This document shows, piece after piece, positions 60,274 to 64,000 of a stretch of DNA of 64,000 nt. Position 1 is the stretch's first letter. Every line of letters begins with the position of its first letter. Source of the DNA: Chlorokybus atmophyticus (taxonomy: Eukaryota > Streptophyta > Chlorokybophyceae > Chlorokybales > Chlorokybaceae); assembly GCA_009103225.1 (NCBI GenBank), contig RHPI01000260.1, positions 715,250-779,249 on the forward strand. The letters are read 5' to 3'. The position numbers and the translations under genes are program-made. The notes beneath the pieces were generated by a model. That model was not told the DNA's origin, made no database searches, and saw only the letters and a list, made by a program, of their open reading frames with translations.

Positions 60274-62460
60274 TGTTGACTGCGTCTTGTCGTGCGCCGT
60301 CCCTCGTCGTTTTGCATGGCTGGGACTCGGTATCCTTTGAGCTGTTTCGGTAGTAGTGCACAGCACTGCCCAACTTTCAACATAATCAAGCGCATCCTGA
60401 TGTGTGACGTTAGGGACTGCTGCATATGCCATGTGCATGCGCACATACAGTAGTGTGTCATGACCTGATATAGATGCTGGCACGCAGGCAGCTTACATCA
60501 AGTTGTTGCAAATGCCAGTGGTTCGGCTTGCCAGCTGTGTGCATCTGCTGCCTCACCAAACATAAGTTGTTGTGCCTGGCCTGCGCACCAGCGGGTGCGC
60601 GGGGAGGATGGGAAAGGAGTTTCAGCCAACTTGCACATACAACTCATAGCTTATGCAACCTTCATGCAGATGTGTAGCCTTGTGTTTAAAGGTCAAGCGC
60701 ATGTGAAGCATTGCGCGGGACCTCAGAGAGGCCGATGTTGGTACACCACGTGCCTCCACCATTGGCATAGGGTTTTGCATTTAACTGATAAGCTTGCATG
60801 CATGGGCAACGTGGGCGGGGCTGTTGGGCATCGCACTATGGTCGTCGTCCTTGTCGCCGTTGCCTCTGTGCTGCTTGCTCACCTCTCCTCTTCTGCTCTG
60901 CTGCGCTGCTTATGAATACTTGGGCGACCTCCAGCCAAGTGTATATGATATATGACGTGCTGTTGTCCACACGCATGAGCATGTAACATGCACACCACCA
61001 AAGCATTACCATATGCACTTCACCGTTACCACTGGGGCTTAACATCCACATTACGCTACATCTACATCTAGCCCTCCTCGGTAGACATGCATGAACATGC
61101 ACACATTGTCATTGCCTGCCCAGACGGGCTGCTGTCTTGCTTGCCCCAACTAGCATTGCATGTAGACCCTAGCCTCGTAATATGGTTAAGGTAGGTGGGT
61201 GGGGNNNNNNNNNNNNNNNNNNNNNNNNNNNNNNNNNNNNNNNNNNNNNNNNNNNNNNNNNNNNNNNNNNNNNNNNNNNNNNNNNNNNNNNNNNNNNNNN
61301 NNNNNNNNNNNNNNNNNNNNGGTACAAAGCCGTATTGTTGATGCTGCCTCCCCCAGCTCTGCTTGCTATGCATCTTGCTCAGTCTCATCGCTATATTTTA
61401 TCAATGGCTTGTGCTATTTCCCGAAGGAAGGAATTGCGGTATGTAAGAGCGCTAGTAGGTCGTCTCCCCACGCATTCGTGGTGAACGTTTTTTTAGTGAT
61501 GGCATGCTCATATGTATAATTCAGTGATGGTGCACCATAATGTATATTGATATGCACATCATGTCGTGTACACACAACTCATGCGCAAACACGCAAACAC
61601 AGGTGTGCAAAACACCATTTGCGTGTGTTTGCTGTTGAATAGCATGCCGTCATTGCTGCATCGCATATATTAATGCGATGCTTACACTTCAGATGATCAG
61701 GTAACGAACACTCACAGCATAGCAACAAACACACCAACTCCCACCCATCTATTACGCTTACCATAACTAGGTCGAAGGGGCTGGGTAAGGGGGGCTAGCT
61801 ATGTGCAATGCAAGACGCAGCAACATATACATGGGAGTGGGCGAGTCGCAAGAATTGCAGCCTGTGTCTAAAACCTGCAGCAACAGCGAAGGGTCTATGC
61901 CCATACCCCCGGTAGGGCATATGTCTTCGTAATAAGCGCCTGCCAACGACAACAGGCCACTTTGCATATTTCAAGCTAGTGCACTTAACCCAGCGTAATG
62001 GGCCCCCCGCTCAGCTCGCTAACTTGCTTGTTTCACATGTGTTCTATGCTTGCTTATTGCTTGCCATGTTACGGTACCTACGCATGTGTGTGCATGGTGT
62101 GAGCCACTGGTAGACGGCTTGGTCACTGCAGTAGAGAGTGGCCTGCCCTCTGAGTGCCTAGCCCTCTGTGACTGACTATAGCGACGGCGCCGGGGCTATT
62201 GTAGATGTATAAGTCATTGTTGTGTGCATGGTGCGAGCCACTGGTGTGCGTTTGCTACACCATGTGCCATTATAATGCCTCTTGACCCTATTGTGCTACA
62301 GCCATCCGTTGTAACGCTATGCACATCAACCACCCCCTACAGCAGCCACATCTTTACTTTGAGAATAGCCTGCTACTGTATCTGGAGTTGAAGGGCTTGC
62401 CCAGAACAAGTTGCCCTGCGAGTGCGAAATGCACTGCGACCTGTGCACCGCCGCATTGGC
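60274..62460. other. Intergenic with assembly gap
   Basis: No gene is supported. The sequence is rich in CATGCA and TGTGTG steps. A 15-base GTGCATGGTGYGAGCCACTGG block recurs at about 62091 and 62225, 134 bases apart. Confidence 0.4.
61205..61320. other. Assembly gap (116 N)
   Basis: Run of N next to GGTGGGTGGGG. ORFs through it are artefacts. Confidence 0.99.
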
Positions 62461-64000
62461 ATGGTGCTGCGGCGGGCGGCGGCGGCGGCGGCGGCAGCTG
62501 CTGCACGCTCCGCCAGTGGCCGCGCCTCCTCATCGTCCTCGTCCACCTCGTCGTCCGCATCTCTATACCAGAAGGACTTCATTGAGTTGCTCCGGGCGCA
62601 GCTGCAGCGACCAGCAGGAGCGGGAAGGCGGCGAGCAGTAGTGGAAGGGGAAGGTGGAGGGCGCAACGCCGCCACTACCGTGCGGGCATCAGTCAGAAAG
62701 CTGCGCGGTAGCTCAGGCGGAGGCGGAGGGGAAGGTGGTAGTGGAGGACGACAGGGAGCAGGAGTAAGGGCAGATGCATATGATATTCCCAGCTTCAACC
62801 TCCGGTCCAAGCTTGCTTGCACTTTGCCAAATGGCATGCTCAATGCGGAGCCCACAATTAGCAACAGCAACAGCAGCGTCAGTAGCCATGGCCGTGACTC
62901 CCCTGCCTCCACCTCAGGTCAGCAGCATGCTTGCTCCCCGCACGCGAATTTGTAACTCAAGAGTCAAGTAGTATCCAGTCATTTCTGTGACAGCACAAAA
63001 GCATGCACAACCCTGAGTTCTCACAACTTTTACACCGCTCAACCATGAAATGCAACACAATGTGCACCTAAAATTTCCATTTCTTCATTCGGCTGCTCTG
63101 CAGCAAAGTTTCTGTTACCAGTGCGCTTGTATTCTTGTGCAATAGGCAATGTGCACTGGCGGTCTGCATTTCGCACGTTTGGTCAAGCACGTTTTGCCAG
63201 TTACTGATGTCCGCATGCATGTGTTTAACAGGTCGCAGCGGCTATGAAGCACGCAGCGTGTACTACAACACCATGCATGGCCGCGAGGTACGTGTGTTGT
63301 GCCTACAAATTGGCTGAGGTATTTTGGTATGCCATGGCATTGCATGGCATGCGTGTGGTGTCATGCATGCCTTTGCTATGGGATTGCTAAGGTGAGGTTT
63401 CTAGCATGGTTTGCTGCGTGATGATCATAACGTAGGACATGGATGCCATTTGTAGAAAAATTTCCTTTGTATATTTTCTTTCTGCATTCACAGATGCGAG
63501 TGCTTGCTTGCAATCAGCTGTTTGAACATGCACTCCAAGAGGGTTGTTTTGTGGCTGTTCGTGTGAGGATAATGCCTTGGCTCTAAGCAACAAGCCGTCA
63601 GATGTGTTCGGTCAGCACACACGCTTGCGCATGTCTGGTAGGTAGTCTCAAAAGACTCCTTATGTGGCATCACGGGCAGCTTTCTGGCTCTGGTTTTGCT
63701 GGCTAACATTGTCTTTTTATACATCTTTGCGGCTAGGTCCTGCAAGAGTTCAAGCAAGTTGCCGGAGTCAATCCGGATGGCAGCATCTGCACCGGTCACT
63801 CAATGGCGGAAATCAAGCGAGCTCGAGTGCTGTTAAGAGATTACATGAATGCAAGCAGGTTGGAACCCAATGAATCGTACACGAGAATGTGGGCGCACTC
63901 CGCCGTAATTCGCATGTGCGCACGAGCCAAAGACTTGACACTCGAGTGCCGTGACATAGCTTTCGAGGTCTACAGGCAAGTGCAGATAGTTGTCGGGAGT
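62461..64000 (+). CDS. Unrecognised protein with organelle-type leader (5' part, partial)
   Basis: Exons 62461-62917, 63232-63287 and 63737 to beyond the right edge join in phase with GT-AG introns; another exon could hide in 63288-63736. The ATG at 62461 gives MVLRR, ten Ala and a Ser/Arg-rich stretch, suited to mitochondrial or plastid targeting. QKDFIELLRAQLQRP, a Gly-rich segment and YEARSVYYNTMHGRE follow. The last exon reads VLQEFKQVAGVNPDGSICTG, GHSMAEIKRARVLLRDYMN and WAHSAVIRMCARAKDLTLEC. The repeating helical feel of the last part could be PPR-like, but no repeat register is clear. I do not assign a function. The frame is open further upstream to a GTG at 62422. Confidence 0.55.

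Overview
This window is nuclear eukaryotic DNA, most likely from a green alga or another member of the green lineage. Genes are split by many short introns. The KH protein and the RING-H2 protein look like plant-type families, telo-box (AAACCCTA) and G-box (CCACGTGG) promoter motifs sit at several gene starts, and the large LTR element is a chromodomain-bearing Ty3/gypsy chromovirus. The organism itself cannot be named from the sequence. The spliced housekeeping genes use TAA, TAG and TGA as stops, so the standard code applies.

Left gene-rich block (1-17.5 kb). Divergent pairs alternate: a KH-domain RNA-binding protein (minus, runs off the left edge) with RPS3 (plus); BDP1, a TFIIIB subunit (minus), with VPS52, a GARP tether subunit (plus); then the SNARE VTI1 (minus), and, beyond an AT-rich stretch with an assembly gap, a small two-helix membrane protein (plus). 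VPS52 and VTI1 act in the same endosome-to-Golgi route and are convergent neighbours here.

Middle accessory island (17.5-44.4 kb). It holds an old coding relic, a 9.2 kb three-LTR composite of a chromovirus, a decayed DDE-type transposase-like gene split by a small non-autonomous LTR-type element, two families of palindromic tandem repeats, a perfect 41-bp-arm hairpin, and an uncharacterised spliced gene (about 38-41.5 kb) with frameshifts and in-frame TAG codons, followed by an intact zinc-binding ORF.

Right gene-rich block (44.4-64 kb). Derlin (minus) is divergent from a FAM114/DUF719-like protein (plus). A plastid-targeted-looking DUF3783-like protein (plus) follows, then a RING-H2 E3 ligase (minus) divergent from the Pumilio-type ribosome factor NOP9 (plus), and finally the 5' part of an unrecognised gene. 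Exon boundaries were worked out by hand from splice motifs, reading-frame continuity and remembered family motifs. Four introns, and possibly a fifth, are best read as GC-AG.
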